Of a DNA stretch of 64,000 nt, positions 50,001 to 63,604 are shown piece after piece. Numbering within the stretch: the stretch's first letter is position 1; every line of letters starts with the position of its first letter. The notes below the pieces were generated by a model, which made no database searches, was not told where the DNA came from, and was given only the letters and a program-made list of their open reading frames with translations. Source of the stretch: Embiotoca jacksoni (taxonomy: Eukaryota; Chordata; Actinopteri; Embiotocidae). The position numbers and the translations under genes were made by a program. The stretch covers positions 13,634,085 through 13,698,084 of the forward strand of contig JAKOON010000012.1 in the NCBI GenBank assembly GCA_022577435.1, written 5' to 3'.

Positions 50001-52680
50001 TTATGCAACTCTTTCTTTTTGGCAGTGTTTTTTGCTACACTACATGATAACAAGTGGGAATATTTCACCAGTGGAACGTGCTTCTGTGTGCTGTATGCAT
50101 AACTGTTTTCATCCAGCACACATTCAGAGGCAGCTGGTAAAAGCTGCGGTACGTTCCAAATCAGCAGCACAAAGAAAGTGACCTTTGTTATATGGCTCCA
50201 ATTGTGCAAATCAATACTAAATGATGCAAAACCCAGATGATGGCAGAAAGCTCTGAAATGACCACGCACTCCTGGAAATTATGGCCAGATGGCAGCAAGC
50301 TTCGGAACCTGGGGAGGACAAAATCAGGACTAACTTCATTCATCGCAAACCGGATCATCTTTTCCAAAACCAGTGAGCTTTGATAATTTTGCAATGCAGC
50401 TACAAATCTGAAGCAGAATGAAACAAAAGTATAAGCCAGGAGGAATCCAAAGAAGTTGGTCAACATATTCAATATATTATTCAATGTACGGCACCTTCAC
50501 TTACATTAGACGTCCGTATAATGTTGGTCTGGTCCGAGAGGACGGTTCAACAGAAGTGGCAGCAGACTGCAGGCACAGTTTGGGTCATCCATCAAAAATG
50601 TCTCTGACATCTGAAGAGTAAACAGCCAGAATAAGTTTTTTAACTGTGCGAGCCATTTGGATTTATCTACTTCTACATCAACTCTGCTAAATTGACCACA
50701 AACAGATAGTGAGCTGAGGTGTTCCTGTATCCCAGAATGCAGCTGTGCCTGTCTGTTTTTGTGCATTTGACTTCATCCGAGCAGAAAAGGGTGTTCAAAA
50801 CGGACACATGGAGTGATCCATGACACAAAAGCAGCCCTTTATAGCCTCTCACACATTACTTCCGACGCCATTCCTTCCACTGAGACATATTCAAGTTCAC
50901 ATTTAGTCACCAAAATTCTGAATGGAGCTAAAGAAGGAAATAAAACAAACCAACTAAACACCAAAAAATAAATAAACCTGTGCTTAGACCTGCCACTTAT
51001 AGAAGACACAAATCCCTGCCATGAGTTCTCTCTGCTGTTTAATGGATAACTTAAGCCGTCCTCCTTCAGAAGTCGCTGCAGGCACCACTGTGGCACATTA
51101 ACGTCAACAGAAGACCATGTAATTATTCCTCGCAGGACAAACGTGCTCAATCATATGCTTAGATAGCATCATATGTGGCACACTTCCCCCTCCCCTTCGG
51201 TTTAATGAGAAAATGAGATGTTCTTCCTGCACAGCATGCATGATAACAAATCCAAAATGCTATCTTCCTGTGATTTACACCACATTCCTTCACTGAGCAG
51301 TTGTATATCATGCCCAAACATTTCATTGACAAGATGAAATGTTATGTATTAATTCATGCCTCATAACTGCAGCTATTTTTCCTCCTCTAAAACATCTCTC
51401 AAAACGATACGGTATAAATATTCTGATCACTGTGCCGAGCCATCATCTTTTTTTAAAGTGTGTCCTCGCCGAGCAGCTTACTTTCTGCCGGTGGAATCTG
51501 AATAACCTATTATCTGATATTCAGTGACAGCAAACTCTGTGTTTCCATTCATAAGACAAACAAGACAGACAAAGGAGACTGAATCACTGGTTGGACGAGG
51601 TGAGAGGGTTTGAACACATCTCTAAGCTTCTCGTGACGGGTTGATTGCACTTGATGTTCTCAGTTGGAAAATAAAAAAACTGTAGTACTTAATACTGTAA
51701 TATTTTACACATCTTATATCTTGGTGGGTCATTAAAACTTCAGTATTTACAGCTCCACATGAAGCCAGTGGGATGTTTGTTTGGTTTGTGTTGTCACCAA
51801 AATCTAAGAGAGAAAGTACAAGAAAACAAAAGCAGAGCAGAAATACTATTGGGTTGTTCTGGACCCCTGAATAAAATATTACAGATGCTGTTTCAGTTAT
51901 GAAGTCCAATTACTCAGAAGCCGGAGTGATCAAAAGCAGGCTCCTCTGTTCTGATGTGGGTTTCTTTTCTCTCGATTTTCCTGGGGAGAATTTTGGGAAG
52001 CGTCGGAGTTTTCTTTTTTTTATATGACTGCTGTGATTGAGGCTTTTGAGAGCTGATGACAATAGTTTAGCATGTGTTTTTAAAACCACAGTCATGTCGT
52101 TTGTAAGGCTCATCCTTCATACAGCGGAGGACATTAACAGCTTCCATTTGAGGTCTTAAGGATTTGCCTTGTTGGAGACATGGTTTTTCTGTGGCCAAGA
52201 CTGCCGTACGTGACAGATGTGAATGGCTGGTCAAAAGCATCTTTTTCTAAGAAAAAAATCTGTTGTGTGCGGCTATTTTTTTTTTTTTTTTTTTTTACAT
52301 CAGACTGAATCTGCTCCCTTCAGGAGAGTGTCACAAGGCAATAGAAGCTAATTTGGAAAATGTCCACAATTAATTGGTTGAGACAGGGGGGCTATCAAGT
52401 TAGACACCCTGTGAGCAATTAGATCAAAGTTGTCATTTGCCTAGAAGAGGTTTTGTATTCACACTGGGTTGGTACAGTATACCAAGGTCATATGGATGTA
52501 GCTCAAGGCTTTGTAATTCCCTTCCCAGGTATTCTCTGAGTTGCATGTCCAGGGATTCTGGATAAAGAGCTGTGAGCAGGAGGCACTGATACATTTTTTA
52601 TATCCCGTTTCTCAGACTGACTCTTTCACAGGCTATTGTTTGAAACACATTGTTATCATTGTAATCATCTAATCAAGCCT
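47100..52680. other. Gene-poor intergenic sequence
   Basis: I recognise no gene, RNA or transposase here. ORFs of 60-115 codons occur on both strands but show no domain, no splice-consistent continuation and no family resemblance. A 22-base T-run lies at about 52,277-52,298. Confidence 0.5.
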
Positions 52681-52690
52681 GGTGTTATGG

Positions 52691-53580
52691 GGTGTGTAGA
52701 TAAACGGACCCAAATGCAGACACACAGCAAAGTCTCTTTGGAACCAGGTATTTATTTCTCCCTGGCAGTGAGAGCAAACACGAAAACACACCAAAAGTCT
52801 GAGTCCCAATCCGAGCCGGAAGTTGGCTCCTCCGCGAACGCGGCGGGCAGGCTGACGGACGGACGGACGGGCAGGCAGAACGCAGCGGGGCGTGGCTTCG
52901 CTGGGGAATCCCGAGGCTTCTCCACAGCCAGCGGCAGGCTGACGTGGCTGGGTGGGAATCCCGCGGTTCTCCACCAGCGCAGCTGATTGGCAGGATCGAC
53001 TGTGTGACGTTCGCGACTCTACACAGGATGGCCAAACCTTCGACAGCTGATCTCCAAGGAACGAACTGGAAGGGTTCTTCGTACAGGTGATACCTGTGGC
53101 TCGACACTGGACGGAAAGGCAGGGTCGACTGTGTGACGCTCGAAGCTCGACACAGGATTGCCAAGATTGCAGCAGATGATCTCCGAGGAACGATCTGGAA
53201 TCTTCTTCATTTTGGTGAAAGGCAGGTAGGCAGGAAACAAAACGGGAGTCAGAACCGGAAACTCTCAATGATGAGACAGACGGACTTTTTTTTTTTTTTA
53301 CCATGCAGGTAACCGGACGGACTGACGGAGAGCTGATGGAAGACCGAGGTATTTAATCCAGCTGGAGGTGATCAGTGGAATGAGCTCCAGCTGGATCTCT
53401 GGAGATGGGTGCGTGAGTGGGCGCAGCTCAGAGGAGGGTACTGTGGAGGAACACAAAACAAAACACAAGCACGTGGCAAACAACCACAAACAGACAGGGA
53501 AATGACAGCACACACGAGGAGAGGCGATTGGGGACAAAACAGAGGGAAACACACTAGGGTCAGACAGGAATCCTCACACC
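52691..53580. mobile_element. GC-rich non-autonomous interspersed element with internal duplications
   Basis: GC-rich island in AT-rich surroundings. Ends are short and roughly inverted (GGTGTGTAG at 52,691; CCTCACACC at 53,572). A ~100-bp unit is present twice: 52,991-53,090 and 53,119-53,217, sharing TCGACTGTGTGACG, ACACAGGAT, TGATCTCC and GGAACGA. Shorter units repeat upstream (GGGAATCCCG at about 52,903 and 52,954). (GGAC)n lies at about 52,855-52,870. The start text ACCCAAATGCAGACACA resembles a dispersed teleost repeat. Long minus-strand ORFs (up to 211 codons) reflect base composition; I see no transposase. Confidence 0.65.
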
Positions 53581-53599
53581 TGGAGTTGTCAAACTTTAT

Positions 53600-55562
53600 A
53601 GTTTGTTGATTTAATATGTATCATCAACATCTGACTGGTCAATACGTCTCTGCAGCACAAACTAAGTATTTTTCACGTTTTATGCGATGTTGAGATTCAA
53701 TGGGTATGAAAGCAACCTATTGGGTTGTGACATGAATACAATGTATTTCCAGAGGGCGCTGTGGTTCTAATTTATATGATTTGTACACATTTACTTATCT
53801 TTATGGAGTATTTTTGAACACTAAGAGAGGAAAAGTTGCAACTCATTGTCATCTGTCTCATTTGTCAAAGTCTCATACACTTTGACATGGTAAGGTGTCT
53901 AAGGTTTAGGCACCCAAAAACTGCATGTTTAGGAAAAGATCCTGGTTTAGGTTACTTGTAACACGGTTGCAATTTTGGTCAGGTTTGGCAACAGAATTAC
54001 TTGTTTAAGGTAAAATGATGTCATTTAACATATGTAAAGTTAATTTACGTAAGTAACATACTTTAAATTATTATGCAAGTAATGTTACTTAAAAGAAATC
54101 AATGCTGACTTTTGCTTTCTCACAGACTCGAACACCGGTCTCCTGGGTGAGAGTCCTGTGTTTGAACTTCGTCACTCTCTCTACATCAATACCCAATCTC
54201 CTTCTTAGACCTGGGTCATCATGGTGTGTATCTGTTTAAACTGAATAAGACATAGAGATGTTCAAAGGTAGTTCTTCTGGAATCTATATATTAATTGGAG
54301 AGTTGACTATTTTGGGAATCACACTTATTAGTTGTTTTTGCAGAGAGTTAGAGGAGAGGATTGATATCACACTCATGTCTGCATGTTAAATACAGTATGA
54401 AGCAGACAATTAGCTTAGCTAACCTAGAATATAAATTTCTATCCTGGCTCTGTCTGCAGGAAACAAAATCTGCCACCATAGGTCACCAATTAACATGAAT
54501 GTTGTTTGTTAAATCTCAACAAAAAAACAGTGTCTAAAAGCACTGGCACAGGAGGGCGGATATATGCCAGACTTGTTTTGGCCAATTACAATGCCTTTCT
54601 TGAGCCTCTGATAGCTGCCTGGTAACCTCACACTGACAACAAGAAATGACAATGGTATCTTTTCATCTGCGGGCAAGGAAACGAATAAGCATATTCTTCA
54701 AACTGTCACACTGTTCCCTCTTTGTTTTAGGTGGACACATTGTTTTTGGGTAGGATTACAAAAAAGTTAATCAACACATATTCATCTAATCAAATTAAAA
54801 CATTATGTAAGTCTCTCTCTACCCTCTCAGTTGCTCTTACGACGGCTTTGATGGTGCTTGTTGACCTCAGTTTAACATGATTCAATTTGTATTAATCTGA
54901 GACTTTCCCCCTGTACTGTGGGCTATTTCCCAAAGCCCCCGTGATTTCACTGTAGGTTAAACATTTATTTTGCTGAAAATGATTGGGGAGGAATTTACAT
55001 TATTCATCCACTTTAAGATTAAAATGAGCATATTAAACTATAAAACTCTTCCAGGTCCTGCTCTCGGAAACTGTTCCACAGAATGTTAAATCCCAGACCA
55101 TTTTCCAAGACATAACCTTTAAATACATTTTATTGTTCTGAGTAGATATAATGCTGCCACATAGTACACGGCTCATTAGGAATTTGTGCCCTTTAAAACC
55201 TTCCAGAGTAAAATAGTTTTAGGTTTGATTCATTTGTCAAATGTCGATGAAAGTGCAGAGTGAAATTAAAAAATACTTCTTTTCTCGTATTTTTTTTTTG
55301 TGTGTGCCGAGATAGTTAGGCCATAAAAGTCTTGTTACTTCACCTGAATATAAGTGTCTGACTGATATTTCCAATAGGTTTTCTTTTCTCAACAGCTTCC
55401 CATCTTTATCATGAACAGTCCTCCACCCTGAGGACATCTGGACGATGAGAGTGGTTGAAAATGGCTCATTAGTGAATGACTGAAATATACAGCAAGAGAG
55501 GGGCTAGTTAGTCAACTGACAATGCAGCATATTTGAGCCAAAAGATCCATGAAAGTGCGCGG

Positions 55563-55601
<39 letters not shown>

Positions 55602-57430
55602 CTCATTATGTTTTGACATTCGCTGGGAAAGAAAACCAACAACTTCTTGTGCTTCTCACTGTAAACATAAAACATTTTGCAATAAAGGACGAGGAGTGGA
55701 AAACTCTGCCTCTTAGAGGATTTTTATTAACAATGCTTAAGCATATGAGCAAGAGTTTCTGGTGAGAAATCTAGAGTTATACATAAAAACACAAGTGTTT
55801 CCATCTATGACGCACCGTGCCAATATTGCGCTGCTGTGGGGTGTGATTTCACGGTACACATTCAGCCTCTTGATGAAAGTGGCGGAGCACCACGGGGTAT
55901 CTGAACATCAGAGGCAGCAAGGAACATCCCCTTCATTGTTAGTGCGCATGCACCTCTGCAAATTGATTCTCTCCACCAGCCACATGCCCACGCCACAAGA
56001 CTCCAAAATGCACTTCATGAACAGGACAGTGAAATCAGCTTACTGCACAAACGTACTCCATCACCTACATAACTAGAGATAGTTATGTAGGGATGACAGG
56101 GTACAAACTGCAGCAGGAACCCTGAGCACCGAGCACCATCAGAGATTCCTCACAGGATTCACTGACACAGAAAGCAGAAGCTCTAATGAAGCAATATGCA
56201 GCTCCAAGAACAAACAGGGTCGGTGTTTAGAGGGTGTTACTATTAGTGTATTACACAGAGCGACACCCATACTGAGCAAACATCCGCAGGCTTTTTGACA
56301 TCTTGGCCTAGCACCAGCTTACATTACATCATCTCCCCTTTGGCAAAAACCTGCTTGATGAATCTTCTGAGTCATGTCAATGGAAAATCCTTCTGGCAAA
56401 TATTTCTAATCCATACACAAATCCCAGGCTTAGACATTAAAGTATATGCTTAACCTGAGTCTCAAATCAAACCACTTCCTGCCATTCAAGTGAATGTTGT
56501 TTGATTTATACGAGGCTTTTTCATACTTTCATTACAGAGGGTTACGTGCTCTCCGTCACACTCCCTTGCTGATCGCCTCCAGTTTGATGGCTGAAATTAG
56601 CTTCAACTCATTCCATTACGTAACATCCTGACAAACTATCACCTCAAAGATGATCATACTGTAGCTATGTGGCAGGGAACCACCTCTTTCAATCCAGGCT
56701 GTCACAAAGGTATGGTGGAAGACCAATCATTTTCTGCTTTCAATCATTTCTGACACCCTATTCTAATTTGTTTGAACGTGAGAAAACTTCTACAGACACA
56801 CAGGAATTATACTATTTCATTCACAAATAAAGACACTTTACCATGCAAGCTAAATCAGGAGTATGTGTCTCATATGCCTCAGTGTTCACAACATACATGT
56901 AAAAACAGTCAGACTTTTGCAGTATTGTATCTCTATTGTGTTTACATGGTTCATCATCAAAACTGCTCATTTGGATGACTTGAGAGAAACAAGAACAACA
57001 ACAGTTTACTTCTGCATGTCTTGCTGTATGCAAAGTAAAGTACATTAACATTTTATCATGCCTTTTCTGGAGTAAATTCCAGCTATTTGTAGCCAGAGAA
57101 GAAGACTAAATGAGACTCAGATTGCAGGGGAGTGGAAAGCTGTGTGAAGATTCAATAGATGGAAAGACGGTTTAAATATGTTTTGAAGGCTGAGACTGAA
57201 TTTCTGATAATGTTAAAAAATGAACAGCTACATTGCTACAGGCAATCTTTAAAGATCTAGAGTCCTTCGGATAAGAGGAAATTTGTGATAATCTGATTCT
57301 GGGTAAATTAAGCAGTGGACAGCAACTTAGAAAGTCCTCTGCTTAGTTTACTAAAACTTTCCTTAGACTGCAAATGCAGAGTTTTGTAAGAGAGGCCTTC
57401 AAAGCTCAACTAATAACAGAATATCAACAC
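53600..57430. other. Gene-poor intergenic sequence
   Basis: No gene recognised. 53,690-54,240 has repeat-like text (AGAGGGCGCTGTGG; CCGGTCTCCTGGGTGAGAGT) of the kind found in dispersed fish repeats. An (AC)n run lies at about 55,567-55,599. Confidence 0.45.
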
Positions 57431-59723
57431 AAGTTCATTATTTTAGATTTTATATATAAATTAACGATTTATACATTGCTGATAAAGAAAAAAATACAAA
57501 ACTTTGTTGATCTTACATGACATATACATGTAAAACTTTACACAACATATTCAATAACTTACAAATGCTTTATTTGCATAAAAAATATATCTCTTTACAA
57601 AAGTTTTGTCATATGTACATATTCATATACACAGGTTCTCGAATGGGATAACAATTGTGTGGTACATTGAAAAGCATTCTACTCTACTCCGGAGTCTTGG
57701 GATGTAAGACTGACTGACTGTACACTGTTTGTCCCAGGTGCATGTCTTTTCTCATCCATAAGAAATATGAACTCTCAAAATATATTACATTTCGATAACA
57801 CAAGACATCTTGCCAAAGAATGCCATCAAGTATTAAAACTGTATAAATGTACAAAATGGAACAGCAATGACAGGAGTCAACATAGTGGTACAAAGTACAA
57901 TAGCAGCAATTGCTATACTGGATCACTTTTTGCCAACATGTACAGGTATGAAACTATGAGCTGCTCTCCATAAATAAACCAGCTGACATCACTCTGCTAA
58001 ATCATTGCAAACTGTGCAGATAACTTACAACAGTGTGCAGTTTTACTAATGAACGTTCTGTCCTCCTTAAAAAACATATGCCCATACAGTATTCAAGGCA
58101 CTGCAATGATGTAGAAATGTGATGACAGTTTCAAATTCATTTTTCACTTTTAAAAACATAATCGGTGTGGGATGATCGTACAATACTGATGGTGGCTCAT
58201 GTGTAAGTGTGCAAATTCTTTCATGAATACTGTACATTTGTTGGCAGAAGCTGATGGTTCTATAAGACATTGAAATAACCATTTGTATCAGTGGGTGTTA
58301 ATAAAATAGGCCGAGGCCGTGTATTCATCAAGAGTCTTAAAGTAGAAGTGTGGATCCAGAATTTATTGAGCGAGGCACGGTTTCCCAAAAGAATCACAGA
58401 ACAACAAACGTTGATCAGTTTATGAAAACCAGAGATCATGTGATATTTGCACGTACTCTGTCTTGGAGTTCTACGAAAGTAAGGCAGACGCACGCCAAGA
58501 TTTTTACTAACATAAACCAAGACATCAAACTTCATCCAACCTCACGGACATATCTTTTCACTGATTTACCTAGATCACGGCTTAAATAAACATCTGAGAA
58601 ACTGTGGCTATTAGCGCTGTGGTTATTTTAAACCTTGTCATTTAATAAAAACTGAAATCATTAGGCAAGAAACTCCTACTTTAAGATTCTTGATATATCC
58701 AGGCTCAAGGCTGGGGTTAATTCACTCCAAATAAGATTTATTTAGGAACAGGATTTAGAGCTGGAAAAATAATCACACTCAGAAAAATTACCTTAATATA
58801 ACTCAATAGTTCAGAATAGTTTAATATGCCCTTACATCACCAGTGTACTGAAAGGTACAGTATGCCTTGACAAGTGTCTCAGGCTGGTCGGCAACTGTCA
58901 CACTTAATGAACATTTCTGTGTAAAACAAATTAACAGCACAACTTGATAATAAACTATAACACTGACTGTATCTCTGGTGAAAAAAAATGCACTCTATTG
59001 TCAGAGAACCTGCACTGTAACAATAAAAGCCCTAGCATTCCCATTGGCACTCGAAAAATTGTACTGCACGTCGGTAATTAAATCCCCGGCCGTATACTTC
59101 GTCAGTAGGAGTTACGGTCCAATTAAGAGGTATAATTGACCATGTAACTTTGAACAGACTACAGCATCGACACAATTCAAAGAGAGGCAGTTTCTTCTCG
59201 ACTTCTTCATCTCCTCTTACACACCCTACTGCTTGGAAAATAGAAAACAGATTACATTGATTAACTCACAGTCGAGGAGCTCCACAGCTCCATAACAGAA
59301 AATAATTCTCATCAGGACGAATGCAAGACGAAGACAAAAAAAAACAACCAACAACAACATAAAAGAAATGGGCTAGATCTAGGCTGTGTTTTTGAAAAGA
59401 AAGACCGTAAATTTCGTATTTGGCATTGTGAAATAACCCCCTCTATATTTATACTAGAGAGCATAAAATACTCTATTTTCTATATATGCCAGAGGCTCTT
59501 CTATTCATAAAGTCAACACTCACAGAGTGCAAGAACACTTCTCTTCTCTGCACTTTGGGAAGATCTGAAAAGGTGTGGGACCTCCCCTTCCCCCATCTTT
59601 CACCTTTTACCTTCTGTAGACGATCAATTACAACCAAATAAGTGTTGCTGAAAGTGTGCTTTATGTTTCTGAGCAATTTTCTGTCTTTGCAGTGTGTTAT
59701 CAGAAACTGGGAAAATATAAATA

Positions 59724-59789
<66 letters not shown>

Positions 59790-59866
59790 TGTGAAGCAAA
59801 CAAGGAGAGGTTGTATTCTCCATCCATGTGTTTCTCTCCTTCTGTCTTTCCCTCACTCAGTAGACA
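57430..59866 (-). other. Probable 3'UTR of the CSMD-family gene
   Basis: AT-rich sequence downstream (minus strand) of the CSMD stop codon, with no repeats recognised except (TA)n at 59,730-59,786. A candidate AATAAA on the minus strand is at 57,574-57,569. CSMD transcripts often have long 3'UTRs (family knowledge). The extent is a guess. Confidence 0.35.
59730..59786. repeat. (TA)n microsatellite in the CSMD 3'UTR
   Basis: About 28 TA units, 81 bases past the CSMD stop codon on the minus strand. Confidence 0.95.
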
Positions 59867-62800
59867 TCAAACCATGGTGCAGATGGTGTTGAGATTGGGG
59901 TCAAAGCGGACAACTTTCCCCTCAGCGGCCTTTGTGTTTGTGTTATACATAGGGTTCTCAAAAGTGGCCTGTCCATTGTTGTTCTCGTGGACAGAACATC
60001 CTGTGTACTGCGCTTTATCCGTTTTCCTGCAGGGGAAAAAAAAGGAGGTTGCATATTAGTTGAGAGACAGTAGGCCCAATTATATCCCCTTCCTTCCAAT
60101 CAAATAAACATGCCTCCATTATCTTGGTGTGGACAGCTGCAGTAGGTAAATGAGGCTGAATTATTGCTGAAAAGAGTAGTCAGCGGAGCCCTATGCCATT
60201 TCACTGGTAACAAACACAATGAGTCCAAAATCTGCATGTCATACACTTTGTGTGTGTGTGTGTACTGTTGAGGTAGGTAATGTGTTGACAACCGATCTAC
60301 ACATATTCACACTGTGCCGCACGTGAACATATTGTACAGCACGTTATATACTGTATCAAAATAGCTCTCATTAAAAATCTCTGACGTATGCGACTGTGTA
60401 ATACGGTTTGCATGGTAATATGTTGACTACTACTGCATCATGCTTTCTCACAAAGTCTCTCACAAGTGAGCAACTGTATCCAGAGAGGAACCTCACCGCT
60501 GTAAAGCAGGCACAGGAAGTGGGCCGCTGTGTACCGTCTACCTCATCTTTGGCTAACATTCTCAAACTTTTCACATCTGGAGTCAATTACTAAAACTTTA
60601 AAACTTTCTATGTCATTCGAGCCCCCCCCCCCAAAAAAATGCAGATTACAGAAAAAGCTAAATTTAGACTCCAAGCTAATATGGAAGACACCGGGATACA
60701 TGACGTACCGCTGCTTGTAGAGATAAAAACCGAGGCCTGCAAAGATGAGAGCAAAGAAAGGCACGAGGATAGCGACGGCAACAGAACTGCTGTTGGTGGA
60801 GCCATTGGTTTCAGGGTCAGTGAGCGTAACGTTTTCTCTCACACTCAAACCTGGAAAATAAAACAGAACATTCATCCAGAGAACATTTAAACAGTAAATA
60901 TGAAGTGTATTTATTAAAATTTGGATTCTAAAATGCTACAAACAGACACTGTAGACACAAAATGGAATATTAGAAAGATACATATCATTTGCTGATGACG
61001 ACGATGGTGACGAAAATGATGATGATACTGATGATGATGATGATGATGGTGAAGATGAAGATCACAATGTTGACAAGTTGGAGACACAGCAGCCAGTTGA
61101 TTAAGATGATAATCATAATGATCACACTGATAATCATCAGTGTCGCTAAGATATTGTGGTTGAAGACAACTGTGATGATGATGGCAGAAGCAACACTGAG
61201 CACAAAGAAATTAAGGACAATAATGCTGAAGGAAATGATACTGTTGCTTGACTGTGCCAAGAGGACACTGACACCAGGTACAAGGAGAAATACACAATAA
61301 ATATAAATTACAGACTAATGAAAACATACAATTTCCAGAGAAATTGTAGGAGTAACTAGAAAGACCCATCAGACCCATTTTTGACTTCAGTTTGTAGTTT
61401 AAAAAAAATATGTTTTAAAATTAAACGCAGTTGCATTTTCTGTTTTCTCTCTGTTTGTTTTAAGGTCTCCACATCCCACAGTGTTAGGACTATGTAACAT
61501 TGTGAAAATATAGCCCCATCAGGAAGATTGAGGGCATCAGGACTGAAAACGGGTGCTGGGTAAGACAACATAATGCACGTTGTGAAAGACGGCAAGCTGT
61601 GATTGACCAGTGACCAATTTGGGGTCAGTCATGTCTCTCGACTGAGTCACAGCAAAAATATATGACTCTTTAATCTCCTAATTTGACACATTGACCATCT
61701 CATCCATATTGTTCAGTTGGACCCCAGCAGAAGCTGATCATTAGACTAAATCATAGTTGTATATGTGTCTTAAATTCAGTTTTAAGGTGAGCACATCTAA
61801 ACTCCCTTCAACTCACATACATCATTCTGCACAGTGATGCTCAAACATGCAAGAGAAGTCATGATACTCAGATTTTTTTTTTTTAAAGGAGGAGATACTT
61901 CAACATCAACCTCTTTTCTTTTAATCATGAAAAATGGACGACAATGATGAGTGACCATCAGCAATGGGATTTGTTGTGAATGAAGACACTTACCAAGCCG
62001 CTGTAGTCCAAACTGTCCATAGTCTTTACCCTGTATAAAGCCTTGGAACACGTAGCTGCCTCCCTCAGGCTCAGCTGAAACCTGGTAGAAAAACGTAACA
62101 CACAGTTTAAGATACAGTATGTTTTGTTTCAACTGCATACTGTAAATAAAGTGTTTTTGTTCTTGGCACCTACGAGAGCGTCGCATCTATTCCAGACCAC
62201 ATTACAAACTGCTGAAATACTGTATTTATATGACAGTCAACGCATTGTCATACTACATTCAAAAATAACACCTTTGTTTTTGTTTTTTTAAACTCGGCTC
62301 GAGAGGCTGTGCAGGATGCTATCAATAGCTCTGCGGTGTGCAGTCAGCTGTCACAGTAATAAGGTGGACCTTGAAGTTTATTTTAAAAAAGGAACTTCAA
62401 TTCCACAGACAAAAATTGCTCTGCAGTTGTTCCAGGTCCTTTCAATGACAGGTGGATGTCGGAGCTTATTCAGCAAATTGTCAATGCAGCAACACTGAAA
62501 TAGTTCATACACAGCACTTGATGCATCTGATGTGCAGCCAATGCAAATATATTTGCATATGACAGAGTACTTGGATATTGCTGTTTGGCTTGTTCTCAGT
62601 TTCTTCTCATCTATTGTGATTTCAATTTGCTTTTCTTGGCACTCGAAGGATCACAACAAACTAATAATGAGGAAACACTGGCTTATTTTTCTGGCTTCCA
62701 AGAAGTTCCAGTCCATCTGCGTGTAATTTAACTTGTCCGTCAGACTTGACAAAATAAAATACATTTAAATACGGTTGAACCTCCTGGTTAGTTTGAAAAG

Positions 62801-63472
62801 ATCACCAGCCATGTGCTTCAAATTCTTGTGTATACTCACAAATCCATCCATTGCCCAGGTCTCATCAGTAATCCTGCTCAAGGAGCTGTGGGCCAGTGCT
62901 CTCATCTGGTACAGCAGGAGCATTAACCGGGCCTCCTGCCGTTTGTAGATTCCTACAAGGTAGAGGACAAGAGGCAGGAAGAGAAATGATGCGAGTAAAA
63001 AGATATGTGGGTGGTAGTATGGTGAAGAAAAGAAGAGTAGGGAGGAGCAAGGAGGGGAAAGGTGAGGAAGAGTGAGGAGGGAGGAGACGAGTGGCTCTTG
63101 AGTGGGCAGTTAGTCAGTCAGTCGGTGCAGAATAATACATCCGTATTGAGAGCCAATAGTTAATTTCCACTCTCATGCATGAGATCATTTGGTGATTGAC
63201 TGATTGACATGAGGCACCCTCAAAATAAATGGAAGTGACACGGGGGTAGTGAGAGGAGGAGCAAGGAGGCGGAGGGGAGGAAGCCGACGACAGATGATTT
63301 ATAGATGACTCACCCGAGAGCAGAAACTCCATGTTACTGTCTGTTAAAGTTACATTGACTTTTCCCGTAGTGGTATTAAAGCTTGTGACTGTCAAAGTCA
63401 TTGGCTGCTTCTGGCCCTTGTAATTATACGAGCCCTTCCAGATGAAATCCGGGGCGAACACATCGTCAGGAA
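59867..63472 (-). CDS. CSMD-family (CUB and sushi multiple domains) protein, last five coding exons, partial
   Basis: Very large type I membrane proteins of neurons linked to complement control and synapse biology (family knowledge). Only the C-terminal end is here. Minus-strand exons: 63472-63314, 62952-62840, 62081-61994, 60850-60709 and 60026-59867, with GT-AG borders and compatible phases (662 nt, about 220 aa). The first exon gives PDDVFAPDF and KGSYNYKGQK of the post-sushi extracellular region, followed by EPEGGSYVFQGFIQGKDYGQ. One transmembrane helix (SVAVAILVPFFALIFAGLGF) is followed by a basic stop (YLYKQR) and a 50-residue tail. The tail carries an NPMY motif (ENPMYNT) and ends ICTMV, a class I PDZ-ligand-like terminus. 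N-glycosylation sequons (NTT, NVT, NGS, NSS) lie outside the membrane. Earlier CUB/sushi exons are beyond position 64,000. Which paralogue (csmd1, 2 or 3) is not resolved. Confidence 0.9.
60993..61060. repeat. (GAT)n imperfect trinucleotide repeat
   Basis: GATGAT units with interruptions, continuing in degenerate form (GATGATAATCATAATGAT) to about 61,190. It lies in the intron between CSMD exons 60850-60709 and 62081-61994. Confidence 0.9.
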
Positions 63473-63535
63473 CTGTAGGAAAAGAAAACAACAGAGACAT
63501 AATCAAATAATGATATAAAGATATAAATTACATTG

Positions 63536-63537
<2 letters not shown>

Positions 63538-63601
<64 letters not shown>
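63538..63601. repeat. (TA)n microsatellite flanking a Tc1 insertion
   Basis: About 32 TA units that abut the terminus of the Tc1-like element. Tc1/mariner elements insert at TA, so the run is a natural target. Confidence 0.95.

Positions 63602-63602
<1 letters not shown>

Positions 63603-63604
<2 letters not shown>

Noticed and set aside
52669..53304. Long minus-strand ORFs (159-211 codons) suggesting a gene
   Set aside because: They overlap each other in different frames inside a GC-rich repeat with internal duplications, lack any recognisable domain, and have Ser/Arg/Cys-rich composition typical of spurious translation.
60985..61300. Hydrophobic 91-codon and Met-rich 103-codon ORFs
   Set aside because: Both are translations of the (GAT)n repeat on opposite strands.
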